A stretch of DNA of 64,000 nucleotides from Pseudoalteromonas sp. Scap06 (GCF_013394165.1 NZ_CP041331.1:62001-126000), one strand, 5' to 3'. Positions 42,220 to 51,676 are shown, counted from the first letter of the stretch. Numbers and translations: made by a program. The notes: generated by a model from the sequence alone, not told the origin.

Positions 42220-45200
42220 TTTTCTTACCTTTTTTAACACTTGATAAATTTGGACCATTTCCATTGATGTCATAGGGTGACTCACCCTCTTCGTACCAAT
42301 GTAAGGTTTTATTTTCATCCGTATGATAATAATCTGGTAATAATTGTAAATTATCAGATTCATTAGGGTCTTTGTCTATTTCACATCTAAATATAGGTTC
42401 TTTATGATGCACATTGTAACCTTCTGGAACCTTACCAGTCATCTGCATATCAATTAAGTCATCTTCGTCAAAGTGACTATGAGCCTCATGGTTTTCATCA
42501 CTCAAAGCTGCTGAAGCGTAGTTTGATATGTATTCTTTCCTCTTTGGTGGAAAGGCCTTCCTAGCTATCTCAACTTCCCCTACTGTTCGTTTGTGATATT
42601 TAGTTGGTTTTGAATCAGGGTTAAGCTTTACGCGCTCGCTGTTAATAACATGCTGTTCAGCAAATTGAGCTGTACTTATAACCTCTGTACTAACTTCACC
42701 TGACTTACTCACTTTATTGAGTTTAATTAATCCATTCTCTTCATCAAGGCCTGCAATATCATATTCATACTCTTTTCTATATTTTGCACCCTCTGGTGTA
42801 TATTTAAGAGTCGATTTTTGTGGATCGTTAATAACTGCACTTGCAATCGCAATTTCTAGAATTTTATTTTTTGTGGCTTTATCAATACCATCTGAAGAAA
42901 CTAAAGTAGAAAGCATTCTATCAAGCTTTTCTTCACCCTCTTTACACAACAACCCAAACGGGTCCACCCAATTAACCGGATTAGGCGCATATTGGTAATG
43001 ATTGATGCCACCCACTAACCCTATGGGATCTTGGTTTATAAATCGCTGTTGTTTCGGGCTGTAGTAGCGGTAGCGATTGTAATGTAAGCCGCTCTCTTCG
43101 TCTAAATATTGCCCTTGAAAACGAATTGGCTGAGTAAAGCTATTTGTAGTGCTTACCTCTGACTCTACGTAACCATACACATCGGCTTGGTTTTCCCACA
43201 CGACTTCTGCTTTGTTGTTGGTTACAAAACGTGGAGTATTCAGTTGGTCTAGGTGGTAGTAGTACACCTCGCCTTTTTTAATCAATGCTATTGGGTGAAA
43301 TTGATTTGGTAGGTTGATATACCAGGTATATTCACCCTGTTGGTATTCGCCAATTAGCTGGTCGTTATCCCAAATGTAGTCAATTTTGCCCTGCTCGGTG
43401 TGCTTGGCGATACGACGCCCGAGTGGGTCGTAGTCGTATTGAGTAAGCGTACCGTTGTTATTAAAACAACTTAGCTGATTAAATGCGTTATATTCACGGC
43501 GGGTTTTTATGCCTTTACCGGTTTCGCGTATTTGGTTACCAAACTCATCATAATGAAAGTCGCTATCGCCAAAGTGGGTTAAACGGTCTGCATCAGTGAT
43601 GCCTGTAATAACCCCATCGTCTTCGCTTAGCTCACTAGCAACCGTTGCTGACTTTGAGTCACTATACTCACTATTAATTACATTACGTGTGCTTTCTGAC
43701 TGATTACTTTCAACCGTATTGCTGGCGTCATTAGCATCGCTATTATCATTGTGCTGAGTCGTTTGTTGCTCTGTTAAATCGTTATTTTGAACCGTTGACT
43801 GGCTAACTGGGTTACCAAAGCTATCCCACTGGTATTGGGTGGTTTTTGTGTTTTCACTACAGGCTAGATTTTGCTGAATTAACTGGCCAAGGCTGTTGTA
43901 CTCAAAATTAATATTGTGGCTGCTAACACCTTCCTCTTTACGCGCAATCAACTGATTGATGCTGTCGTAATTGTACTTACAGGTATCAAATAGTGCTTGC
44001 GCAGGATGGGTTAACTGCTGCTGAGTTAAGCGGTTAAATACGTCAAATTGTTGGATAAGGGTTATGTCATTACCAAACTTTTGCGTTTGAATATTGCCTT
44101 GGCTATCGAAGCTAAGCGCTGCAAGTTCAACAGCCGTGCTATTGGCTTGCTGTAAGTGAATGCCACTCAATTGACCAAATTTATTGTAGCTATATTTAAG
44201 CGTACTTGAATCTGGCAAAGTAAGGGATTGCCTTCTGCCGTAGTCGTCGTAACTGTATTTTAAGGTATGCGCTTGTTGCTGATTATGTACTTGCTCAGCA
44301 TGCAGTAACCGCCCGCCTTTATCAAACTGCTGCTTTAAGGTTGATTGTGCATTATGCGCACGGGTAATTTTACCTTGCAGGTTATAGTTGTAGTAATTGG
44401 CATTATTAACGATGTGAGTATCGGTTGCTAAACTTGCATGCTGCGCAATCACGCGGCCTAATTTATCACGCTCTATTTTTACATGGCGTTTATCACTTTG
44501 TGTAACCGAGGTTAAGCGGTTGCAAGCATCGTATTTATATTGCTGTAGCGTACCGTCAAACCCAGTTACTTGCGTTGGGTTTTCGTTAGCGTCATAGCTT
44601 ATGCGGTATACATGGCCGTCGCTGCGCTCAATAGCGGTTAGGTTGCGCTCTTTATCGTAAGTTAAATGCAGTGCACTGCCATCGGGCTGAATAACACAAT
44701 GTGGCTGGCTTAGCCCTTCAAAATGTTGCTCGGTGGTATCACCCTTACTGTTTTGCGAGCTAATTAACCGCCCTGCATCATCGTAACTAAAGTGTTGATG
44801 CTGTTTGTTTTCAGGGTCTTTTTCGTCAAAGGCAATAGTTTGCGCAAGCTGGCCGTGCTCATTGTATTTATATTGAGTCAACAAACCTGCGTTATTAATG
44901 GTGGCATTTACACGGCCTAAACTGTCGTAGCTATAACGAATAAGCTCATCGTTATGGTGCTTGGCTAAAAGCTCGCCTTGCTCGTTCCATACAAATTTAG
45001 TGACTTGACCATCTTTATTTATGTGTTGGGTTAGCTGGCCAAATTTGTCATAGCTGTAAAGTACGGTACGACCGTCGCCAAAGGTTTCACTTTGCAGCAA
45101 ACCCGCCACGCTGTATTTACGGGTAATGGTTTGGCCATCAGGCAAGGTGGTTAATACACGCTGACCCAATTGGTTGTAAGCAAATTTAGTGACACTGCCA

Positions 45201-46711
45201 TCTGGCTGGGTTATTGATTCTAACTGACCATAAGGGGTATAGCTGTATTTTATTTCACTGCTATCTGGCTTTATTTCCGTTATTTTTTGACCTTGTGCGT
45301 TATAGCCGTATTGCCACACATTACCATTAGGGTCGGTATGCTTAACTAACTTACCTTGCGCGTTATGTACAAAGTGTTCTTTATGCCCACGCGAGTCTAT
45401 ACAGGTTGTTTCACCAGCGTCTAAATTATATTCAAACTGATACGTATAGGTGTTGTTATCGCCCCATTGTTTTATACATTTAGCACTTGATGAGTAACTG
45501 TCCCATTCAAAATGATGGCTAAAACCACTAGCACGGGTACGCTTAGTTAATAAGTTAGCGGCGTTATAGCCATAATGCTCTGTTTCACCCTGCTGATTGG
45601 TCGCGCGAACGAGGTTTTTGTTTTCATCATAATCATATTGCGCAAGTAACGGCGTAAGTAATACTGGCTTGTTATTATCACCTGTACGGTAAGCCGAAAT
45701 GTTTGCCAGCAACCCTTGCGGGTTATATTTTAAAATACAGCCACGCGCTTTATTTACCTCAACGCGATGCAAGCGCTCTTTCGCATCGTAATAAAAACCA
45801 ATACTTTGGCCTTTTTCATTAATAACTTTTTCGAGCAACCATGAGTTCTCGCCGGCTTTAAACGTAAGGTGTTGATCATCTGGGGTTACCAATACTTGCT
45901 TACCATTAGTTTGGTAATGCAACGCCAAATTACTGCTTAACTGATAGCTCGATTGCCCCGGTTTTACTTTTTCAAAGCGGTGTTTAGCGCCATGCTCATC
46001 TTGGTATTCTAACCAGTAGGTGCCCTTTTGTTTTGGGCCTACTTTAGGTGGCGGTAAATAGTGCTCAGTTAACTGCACCATAAAGTCATGTCGCCAACCA
46101 TTACCCATTACACTACATACATCCGCATGCGATGAACGGTATAGGCGTCGCCAAATTAATTGTTTGCTGCCTGCTAAGGTGAAATCAATAAGCGGCAAGA
46201 TTTCTTCACCTGAGAGCATAGAAACTGGATCAGAGCGACACTCTTGTTTGGTGATTGGTTCTTCACTTGGGGTATTATTACTTGCACCACCACTGTTTTT
46301 AGCCGGCGCTTGAGAGGCACTTTTACCTGAGGCTGTTGAACTGCTCTTACTATTTGGCTTTTTACCTGCTGCGCCGCTATTGGTGTTATCGCTTACTTGA
46401 ATAGCCGACTTAGCTTTTTGGTGATAACAACTAATTTTATCTGCAACCAAAGCTTGGGTTAATACACTCGCGGTTTCACGGGCTGACGCACCGCGCGAAC
46501 AGCTTACTCCTGCAAGGTTAAGCAAGTTAATAACGTCTAAACGTTTAGCTGCGTCGCTAGTAAGCGCACTACCTACTTGCGCAATTTGATTTTTGGCACT
46601 TTCCGGCGTGTTAGCTGCTACAGCAACAAAGCCCGACGGCGCAGAACCTTTACCTACGACGAGGCAAATTGGGTAACTTATTCCCTGTAAAACAACGGTA
46701 TTACTTTGCAT
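42212..46711 (-). CDS. Rhs-repeat polymorphic toxin with HNH-like C-terminal nuclease
   Basis: T6SS-delivered Rhs protein of 1499 residues. The N-terminal 170 residues are not a PAAR domain and end in a low-complexity Ser/Ala/Asn linker. A DUF6531-type segment (DPVSMLSGEEILPLIDFTLAG) begins the Rhs cage, followed by dozens of YD repeats (Y-x-Y-D/N..G-x-L). The core ends with QDPIGLVGGINHYQYAPNP and the variable junction DPFGLL at about 1250-1255. The 244-residue tip carries GYNVHHKEPIFR with His1435-His1436 and DNLQLLPDYYHTDENKTLHW, an HNH/NHH-type nuclease pattern. Its start overlaps the preceding stop as TAATG. No EagR chaperone gene is present. Confidence 0.93.
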   Translation of the reverse strand: MQSNTVVLQGISYPICLVVGKGSAPSGFVAVAANTPESAKNQIAQVGSALTSDAAKRLDVINLLNLAGVSCSRGASARETASVLTQALVADKISCYHQKAKSAIQVSDNTNSGAAGKKPNSKSSSTASGKSASQAPAKNSGGASNNTPSEEPITKQECRSDPVSMLSGEEILPLIDFTLAGSKQLIWRRLYRSSHADVCSVMGNGWRHDFMVQLTEHYLPPPKVGPKQKGTYWLEYQDEHGAKHRFEKVKPGQSSYQLSSNLALHYQTNGKQVLVTPDDQHLTFKAGENSWLLEKVINEKGQSIGFYYDAKERLHRVEVNKARGCILKYNPQGLLANISAYRTGDNNKPVLLTPLLAQYDYDENKNLVRATNQQGETEHYGYNAANLLTKRTRASGFSHHFEWDSYSSSAKCIKQWGDNNTYTYQFEYNLDAGETTCIDSRGHKEHFVHNAQGKLVKHTDPNGNVWQYGYNAQGQKITEIKPDSSEIKYSYTPYGQLESITQPDGSVTKFAYNQLGQRVLTTLPDGQTITRKYSVAGLLQSETFGDGRTVLYSYDKFGQLTQHINKDGQVTKFVWNEQGELLAKHHNDELIRYSYDSLGRVNATINNAGLLTQYKYNEHGQLAQTIAFDEKDPENKQHQHFSYDDAGRLISSQNSKGDTTEQHFEGLSQPHCVIQPDGSALHLTYDKERNLTAIERSDGHVYRISYDANENPTQVTGFDGTLQQYKYDACNRLTSVTQSDKRHVKIERDKLGRVIAQHASLATDTHIVNNANYYNYNLQGKITRAHNAQSTLKQQFDKGGRLLHAEQVHNQQQAHTLKYSYDDYGRRQSLTLPDSSTLKYSYNKFGQLSGIHLQQANSTAVELAALSFDSQGNIQTQKFGNDITLIQQFDVFNRLTQQQLTHPAQALFDTCKYNYDSINQLIARKEEGVSSHNINFEYNSLGQLIQQNLACSENTKTTQYQWDSFGNPVSQSTVQNNDLTEQQTTQHNDNSDANDASNTVESNQSESTRNVINSEYSDSKSATVASELSEDDGVITGITDADRLTHFGDSDFHYDEFGNQIRETGKGIKTRREYNAFNQLSCFNNNGTLTQYDYDPLGRRIAKHTEQGKIDYIWDNDQLIGEYQQGEYTWYINLPNQFHPIALIKKGEVYYYHLDQLNTPRFVTNNKAEVVWENQADVYGYVESEVSTTNSFTQPIRFQGQYLDEESGLHYNRYRYYSPKQQRFINQDPIGLVGGINHYQYAPNPVNWVDPFGLLCKEGEEKLDRMLSTLVSSDGIDKATKNKILEIAIASAVINDPQKSTLKYTPEGAKYRKEYEYDIAGLDEENGLIKLNKVSKSGEVSTEVISTAQFAEQHVINSERVKLNPDSKPTKYHKRTVGEVEIARKAFPPKRKEYISNYASAALSDENHEAHSHFDEDDLIDMQMTGKVPEGYNVHHKEPIFRCEIDKDPNESDNLQLLPDYYHTDENKTLHWYEEGESPYDINGNGPNLSSVKKGKKNV

Positions 46712-47556
46712 TAGCTGTGTACTTCCTCACTTATCCATAAGTATGATGCTGCACCTTGATGCTTAGCTTGCTCCTGTGAAAGCATTAATGCATGACTAAA
46801 ATGCTCAACAATTGCAGGGCTTGTGGTTAATTGGTACAAATTAACCAACCCTTCTAGTGCGCCTATTTTCCCTAATTTATAATTGGGTAGTTCGTAATAA
46901 GTGTGCTCATCAATTAAGCTAGTAAGTAGCTGTAAATTGTTTAGCCAACTATCATCATCTACCCCATTTCCTGGTGCAAAAATTAGATCTATCTTATTCT
47001 CTGTTTGTTCAGCTAATCGCGTAAGCATACCTGCCAGCTGATTATGTTTGCTAAAATCAATAGATGCTGCAATTTCATGGCTTACCTGCGACCACCCACA
47101 AGGCACCATTTCAACTACAGCCAACGCACCACCTACACCTTGATAAGCAAACTGCTGCTGTTTATTTGCTTTAAAGGTTGCATCTAAAGCAATTACATTG
47201 AATTTTTGCCATTTTTTTTCACCGGCCAAAGCTATAGCAGAGTGCGCGGCTGTTGCACCATGAAAAATAAGCTCATTACTATGATCGGGGTATAGCTGTT
47301 GTAAGCTCTGAGTTAATAACTGTTTTAGCTCATCTTGAAATGATAACGCTGGTAGTAACCAAATCATCGGCAATGTGCTGTCTGTGACTTCTGCTATTAA
47401 TTCTTTAGATTTAATTATGCAATCGTAAACACAGGCATCCCAAGACTGCCATTGCAGTTCATTAAAAACAGCACTGTTATCGTCAAATAATAATGCATCT
47501 ACGCTGCTAATATTTGGGGCAGAAAAGCATACCATCTCTATTGAAAATGCACTCAT
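46711..47556 (-). CDS. Unknown T6SS-linked protein with degenerate ketosynthase-like features
   Basis: Cytoplasmic protein of 281 residues in the vgrG-rhs interval. I do not recognise it as a named T6SS family. Several blocks recall a thiolase/ketosynthase fold: FHGATAAHSAIALAG, NVIALDATF, GVGGALAVVEMVP, IDLIFAPGNGVDDDSW (like the AHGTGT loop) and KLGKIGALEGLVNLYQL (like the GHTxGAAG helix). The active-site Cys and His of real enzymes are not apparent, so it would be an inactive scaffold. It is coupled to both neighbours: ATGA overlap with the 341-residue gene and TAATG with rhs. An adaptor loading Rhs onto VgrG-PAAR is a reasonable guess only. Confidence 0.6.
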   Translation of the reverse strand: MSAFSIEMVCFSAPNISSVDALLFDDNSAVFNELQWQSWDACVYDCIIKSKELIAEVTDSTLPMIWLLPALSFQDELKQLLTQSLQQLYPDHSNELIFHGATAAHSAIALAGEKKWQKFNVIALDATFKANKQQQFAYQGVGGALAVVEMVPCGWSQVSHEIAASIDFSKHNQLAGMLTRLAEQTENKIDLIFAPGNGVDDDSWLNNLQLLTSLIDEHTYYELPNYKLGKIGALEGLVNLYQLTTSPAIVEHFSHALMLSQEQAKHQGAASYLWISEEVHS

Positions 47557-48578
47557 GATGCCACCTCGTCCTGAGCTTTATTGGCAGCGAGGTGTTGATA
47601 ATAGCGATATAAGTTAAACACCCCTTGGCTATAGCTATCCATGGCTGATAAATAAATGGCATTAGGCACTTCATCAAGAGGGTGTCCTGCAATCAATCGT
47701 AAACTCGACATGGCGGTTTCATATTTAGGCCAGTTATGTTTTAACTGCTGCTGAAAATTTATTAACGCGCTTTCATCGCCTTGCCAAGCAAGTCGTTGAA
47801 TATCGTACTCAACTAGCTGATCGAGTTTATCACCTAACATGCGCCTTATTAGCGCAATAATTAACGCGGGTTGCTCTACCTGTGGTAGCAAAGAATTAGC
47901 TAAAACAATCAGTTTTACAAAACCGCTTTGTAATAAAATATGCAATGTTTGATCAACCGATAAGGTATTACTGGCATGATTGCTTAAGCTGTTTACTTGC
48001 TCAAAATTTAATGACAACAAAAATAACGACATTAAGGGTGATAGATGGGCTTGCTCACTTAATGCATCAAAAATAGCCGTTAATATCTTTATATCGTGGT
48101 GCTGCGCAAGACTGGTAATTTGATTTATAGTGACCAGGGTTTGCGGGGGAATTTCATCATCAGCACTGTAAGCAAAAAACAGGGTGTTTAAATTTAATAG
48201 CCGAATTAAGTTAAAGCTATGCTGTTGAATAACCACTTTATTTATAATGATTTTAAAAAAAGCACTCAGCGTAGGCTGATTAAGCAATTCATTTATAAAT
48301 ATAATATTTTTATTTTGTGGCAAGTTAGCCATAACTTCAATACATGCTTGGGCAACTAATTCATCGTTTTTAGTGTTAGTTATTATTTCGACTAGTTGCT
48401 CAGTGGTGGGCAATTCAAAATTATTTTTTTGATTATTGTTTTTTGCGTTTACCCAGCAGCTTTCTAATAGGGTTTTTCTTAAATAACGAACATGACCTAC
48501 ACACGTAAACGGGCACAATTGAGCGTTACTAATTTGTAGTAATTGTGCTTGATGATCACTTAAATAGGTCGCTAGCAA
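47553..48578 (-). CDS. Helical T6SS-linked protein, unknown
   Basis: Protein of 341 residues with no signal peptide. It is almost wholly helical with Leu-rich segments that look like HEAT-type repeats (LVAQACIEVMANLP, IKILTAIFDALSEQ, LIIALIRRMLGDKL). The first 35 residues have two Cys (QLCPFTCVG). The start lies 3 bp after the PAAR stop, and the end overlaps the next gene as ATGA, so it is in a coupled PAAR-341-281-rhs block. HEAT-repeat proteins occur in other T6SS loci, where their role is unclear. It may act with the 281-residue protein as an effector adaptor. Confidence 0.6.
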   Translation of the reverse strand: MLATYLSDHQAQLLQISNAQLCPFTCVGHVRYLRKTLLESCWVNAKNNNQKNNFELPTTEQLVEIITNTKNDELVAQACIEVMANLPQNKNIIFINELLNQPTLSAFFKIIINKVVIQQHSFNLIRLLNLNTLFFAYSADDEIPPQTLVTINQITSLAQHHDIKILTAIFDALSEQAHLSPLMSLFLLSLNFEQVNSLSNHASNTLSVDQTLHILLQSGFVKLIVLANSLLPQVEQPALIIALIRRMLGDKLDQLVEYDIQRLAWQGDESALINFQQQLKHNWPKYETAMSSLRLIAGHPLDEVPNAIYLSAMDSYSQGVFNLYRYYQHLAANKAQDEVAS

Positions 48579-48580
48579 AG

Positions 48581-48871
48581 TTAGCCACCAATTAAAACAG
48601 TTGGGTTGCCAACAACGATTTTTCCGCCGTGGCCACTATCATCGCCCATTCTGGCGGCGGGTTTACCATTAATTTTAACGCTCCCCGAGCCTGTTTTTAC
48701 GCTATCTGGCGGGCCAATACACACTATCATGTCGCCTTTGCGCGCCGCGGGCATGCCGCCTATTAACACATTGCCAGAGCCGGCAACTATAGGTCCACCC
48801 ACATGTGGCACTTTAGCGGTCACTTTAGGGCATACATGCATATGACCAATTGTAGCAGCGGGTTTACCCAT
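48581..48871 (-). CDS. PAAR-domain spike-tip protein
   Basis: Sharpens the VgrG spike and carries effectors. The 96 residues are a stand-alone PAAR protein: MGKPAATIGHMHVCPKVT, GGPIVAGSGNVLIGGMPAARKGDMIVC, then SVKINGKPAARMGDDSGHGG and a final NPTVLIGG. The His, Cys and His side chains (H10/H12, Cys, and HGG) would hold the tip zinc. No extra domain is fused, so effectors must bind non-covalently. It lies between a 119-residue unknown and the 341-residue protein. Confidence 0.95.
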   Translation of the reverse strand: MGKPAATIGHMHVCPKVTAKVPHVGGPIVAGSGNVLIGGMPAARKGDMIVCIGPPDSVKTGSGSVKINGKPAARMGDDSGHGGKIVVGNPTVLIGG

Positions 48872-48909
48872 TTTGACTCCTTGTCGTATCTTTGCTGGTT
48901 TATGAAATA

Positions 48910-49269
48910 CTATTCATACAGTGGAATAACTAGTAGCTTGTTAGTCGTCACTAATAGCGAAATTTCTTCAATTAGCTCATCTTTACTGTGATCAGCAAGT
49001 GCCACTGTGCTTTGAGTTGCATATTGATATAAATTTGAAATTACATTTTCACTATTAAGTGAATCACTTAAATGAATAAAAAACTGCTGTGCATAATAGC
49101 CATTCATAGCTTTTAAATGACTTAAAGCAGGGCTTAATAATGGATCATCTGGCCTATTTATTGGTAAACACACTAAATGCGGTAAACCATAGCGGCAGTA
49201 AACAACGTGCCCGTTATTTGCAATGCCGTTTCTGAATCCTGATTGAAAGTTATTGACTATTTCCATCAT
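48910..49269 (-). CDS. Small unknown protein between vgrG and PAAR
   Basis: Protein of 119 residues with no recognised family. It has a mixed first half (NGHVVYCRYGLPHLVCLPINRPDDPLL) and a helical second half ending in ISLLVTTNKLLVIPLYE. There is no signal peptide. Its start overlaps the vgrG stop (TAATGATG), so it is coupled to VgrG; two adjacent ATG codons are possible starts. Genes at this position in other systems often encode adaptors or cargo partners, but nothing here decides that. Confidence 0.6.
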   Translation of the reverse strand: MMEIVNNFQSGFRNGIANNGHVVYCRYGLPHLVCLPINRPDDPLLSPALSHLKAMNGYYAQQFFIHLSDSLNSENVISNLYQYATQSTVALADHSKDELIEEISLLVTTNKLLVIPLYE

Positions 49270-51122
49270 TAATTTAACTTAATTACACCAGCAGATAAGG
49301 TAATGGCACTGCCATCTACTTTTACATTACTGCCTTTAATATCAATGTTTGTACCTTCAATAGTGATATTGCCACTACTGCTCATTTTAATTTGCGCAGA
49401 GCCTGTTTTTATCACTATTTCGTCACCCGCTTCAATATTAAGTGTTTTACCTACTTTTAAGGTGTCGTTTTCACCCATTTCCGCAATACGGTTTTTTGTA
49501 ACGTTAAGATTGTCGTTATTAAGAATTTCAACATTACGATCATTATCTATTTTTTCGTTTTGATCGTTTTTAACGTAAAGCTGTTTATCTTTTTCGGCTT
49601 GCATATACACAAGCTCGCTGCCTTTTTTATCCTCAAAGCGCAGCTCATTGAAATTATCTGCTCCACCTTCTTTAGTTGAGCGAGTTTTAATACCACTTTG
49701 CGTTTTTTCGCCGGGTAATGCGTACGGAGGCATTAAGTCTGCGTTATAAACAGCACCGCTTATAATAGGTTGATCTGGGTCGCCATTAATAAAATCAACC
49801 AAAACTTCTTGTCCTACGCGAGGGAAGAAAAATGCGCCCCACTTTTTGCCGGCCCAGTTTTGTGCAACTCGGATCCAACATGAACTTTTAGAATCTTTTT
49901 TACCTTCACGATCCCAATCAAATTGCACCTTTACGCGGCCATATTGGTCAATCATAATTTCATCGGCGCTATCACCCGTTACTATGGCTGTTTGTACGCC
50001 ATTAATAACCGGTTTCTTTTTGCTCACTTGCGCTCTGTATGGAATGTCTTTTGGCACACATTCAAAGTGGTTAGAATACACTTCATCACTTGATGATTGT
50101 AAAGCGCCTGATTGGTTTGGTACTACAATCGAAGTCATCATCGAGGTAATAGCAAAGGTTTTACCTTCAAGGCGTGGGTCTTCATGTTTTTTGAAACTAA
50201 ACAGTTTACCAACAGAAAATGAGCGGCAGTCACTACGCCCGCTTGAGAGCTTCATATCTCTTTGTAGCGACTCTAATTGTACAGATGCCAAATTAGCCGC
50301 GCGAGGATGACACTCTGCTTCTGCTGTATATTCAAAAATTTCTGATACCGATTGCGTAGGTAACTCGGCATTTGCTTGCTCTGCATCAGGGTAACGCGAC
50401 GGCTGTTTAAAATCGTAGCCTAAACGCTTAAAGCTGCCTGGCGCTAAGCTTAATCCGCCTTGCCAACGCGAAACATGAGATTCGCTTAAATGGCCAGTTG
50501 AATGAACAACTTTTGCCTCACCACACGTTTCATAGGCAGTGATATCATCTGCCAAAACTAATGTATGGTTGCTTTTTGTATGCTCAAAGAAGTAAAAAAT
50601 ACCTTCGCTTTGTAATAAGCGTTGGATAAAGTCAAAATCTGACTCTTGATATTGCACACAGTATTCGTATTTGGGGTAGGTTTTACTGGTTTTGTCTGAA
50701 AAAGCCACATTGTGTTGGCCAAACAAATCAGCAAATATATCTTTTATTGTTTTCTTTTGGAAAATGCGGCTATTCTTGCGATTACGCATAGAAGCGGCAA
50801 AAGGCACAATGGTAGCTTGATAATCAATGTAATTTTTTTGTTCATCAACGTCCGCAGTACGACTGCCGTTAGAAACAAGCTGACTCACAATACCGTGATA
50901 ATAACGCTCTCCCCCACCTTCGGCATTTTTTACCTTTATCGATACCGGTTTGCCAACCAGATCTTCATGTGCGATTTGTTGGCCTATGGTGTACATATTG
51001 GCCGACATAACAAATAAATCTGACATGGCTTCTTGTGCAACGAAGCGTGTTAAATAAAGGGCGTCTTTACCAACAGGGGTACTAATTTGAATTACGTTTT
51101 TATCTTGTGTTGCTTTTTGCAT
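49269..51122 (-). CDS. vgrG: T6SS spike protein VgrG/TssI
   Basis: Trimeric puncturing spike, 617 residues. The gp27-like base covers roughly the first 380 residues (YYHGIVSQL, YCVQYQESDFDFIQRLLQSEGIFYFFEH). The gp5-like OB-fold contains DEIMIDQYGRVKVQFDWDREG and SCWIRVAQNWAGKKWGAFFFPRVGQEVLVDFINGDPDQPII, the strongest VgrG signature. The C-terminal beta-helix ends SGNITIEGTNIDIKGSNVKVDGS without any added effector domain. It is downstream of hcp, with a strong terminator between, and is coupled to the next gene. Confidence 0.96.
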   Translation of the reverse strand: MQKATQDKNVIQISTPVGKDALYLTRFVAQEAMSDLFVMSANMYTIGQQIAHEDLVGKPVSIKVKNAEGGGERYYHGIVSQLVSNGSRTADVDEQKNYIDYQATIVPFAASMRNRKNSRIFQKKTIKDIFADLFGQHNVAFSDKTSKTYPKYEYCVQYQESDFDFIQRLLQSEGIFYFFEHTKSNHTLVLADDITAYETCGEAKVVHSTGHLSESHVSRWQGGLSLAPGSFKRLGYDFKQPSRYPDAEQANAELPTQSVSEIFEYTAEAECHPRAANLASVQLESLQRDMKLSSGRSDCRSFSVGKLFSFKKHEDPRLEGKTFAITSMMTSIVVPNQSGALQSSSDEVYSNHFECVPKDIPYRAQVSKKKPVINGVQTAIVTGDSADEIMIDQYGRVKVQFDWDREGKKDSKSSCWIRVAQNWAGKKWGAFFFPRVGQEVLVDFINGDPDQPIISGAVYNADLMPPYALPGEKTQSGIKTRSTKEGGADNFNELRFEDKKGSELVYMQAEKDKQLYVKNDQNEKIDNDRNVEILNNDNLNVTKNRIAEMGENDTLKVGKTLNIEAGDEIVIKTGSAQIKMSSSGNITIEGTNIDIKGSNVKVDGSAITLSAGVIKLN

Positions 51123-51147
51123 TCCTTGCTTTTCCCATCCTGAAGAT

Positions 51148-51178
51148 CAAAAAAAGCTCTGAGCATAAGCCCAGAGCT
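51148..51178 (-). terminator. Intrinsic terminator between hcp and vgrG
   Basis: Minus-strand stem AGCTCTGGGC / GCTCAGAGCT (one mismatch) with a TTAT loop, followed by seven T residues. It begins about 18 bp after the hcp stop and ends about 25 bp before the vgrG start. It would let hcp be made in excess, with vgrG and the arming genes expressed by read-through or an unseen promoter. Confidence 0.88.
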
Positions 51179-51196
51179 ACAATCGGGTAACAAATA

Positions 51197-51676
51197 TTAC
51201 ATTTGTTGACCTTTAACACCGCTGTAACCATATACTAGTGGTGCAGTGATGTTGTTTTGATCGTCAGTAGGTGTAACAGTCATCATCATTTCAGTGTAGC
51301 TGATAGTGATTGTTTCAATTGGACGGTCGTTTTGAACTGATACTGAGTAGCTAGAGATCATGGCATCTGTAAGTTCGATTTTCATGATTTCTTCAACTTT
51401 ATCACCTTGTTTAGTGATATGGAAAATAGCAGGTAGACCTTTACCAATAGTTGCTTCTTTGAAAAGATCCGGAGATGCTTTATCTTGAAGTTTAGTAATA
51501 GTCACATCGCCTAGACGAGTAGAGCTAGATTCACGGTCCATTGCTGTACCAGTCGCTGCACTAATCTCACGGCTAACGTTCCAATCTAAAGATAAAACTG
51601 TAATTAAATCTTTGAAAGACTCGGCAGTAGTTTCGCCTTTGATTGAACCGTATTTTAAATATGTATTTGCTTGCAT
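51197..51676 (-). CDS. hcp: T6SS tube protein Hcp/TssD
   Basis: Ring-forming inner-tube subunit, 159 residues from the ATG at 51676, which has GGAG 8 nt upstream; a longer frame adds nine unlikely residues. Hcp features include YLKYGSIKGETT, DWNVSREIS, the TKLQDKASPDLFKEATIGKGLPA block and a C-terminal PIETITISYTEMMMTVTP. It is separated from clpV by about 220 bp, enough for its own promoter, and followed by a strong terminator, consistent with high expression. Confidence 0.95.
   Translation of the reverse strand: MQANTYLKYGSIKGETTAESFKDLITVLSLDWNVSREISAATGTAMDRESSSTRLGDVTITKLQDKASPDLFKEATIGKGLPAIFHITKQGDKVEEIMKIELTDAMISSYSVSVQNDRPIETITISYTEMMMTVTPTDDQNNITAPLVYGYSGVKGQQM

Noticed and set aside
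49846..50310. Open frame of 154 codons opposite vgrG
   Set aside because: Antisense to the most conserved part of VgrG; composition is odd (Ser/Cys/Phe rich) and no start signal is present.
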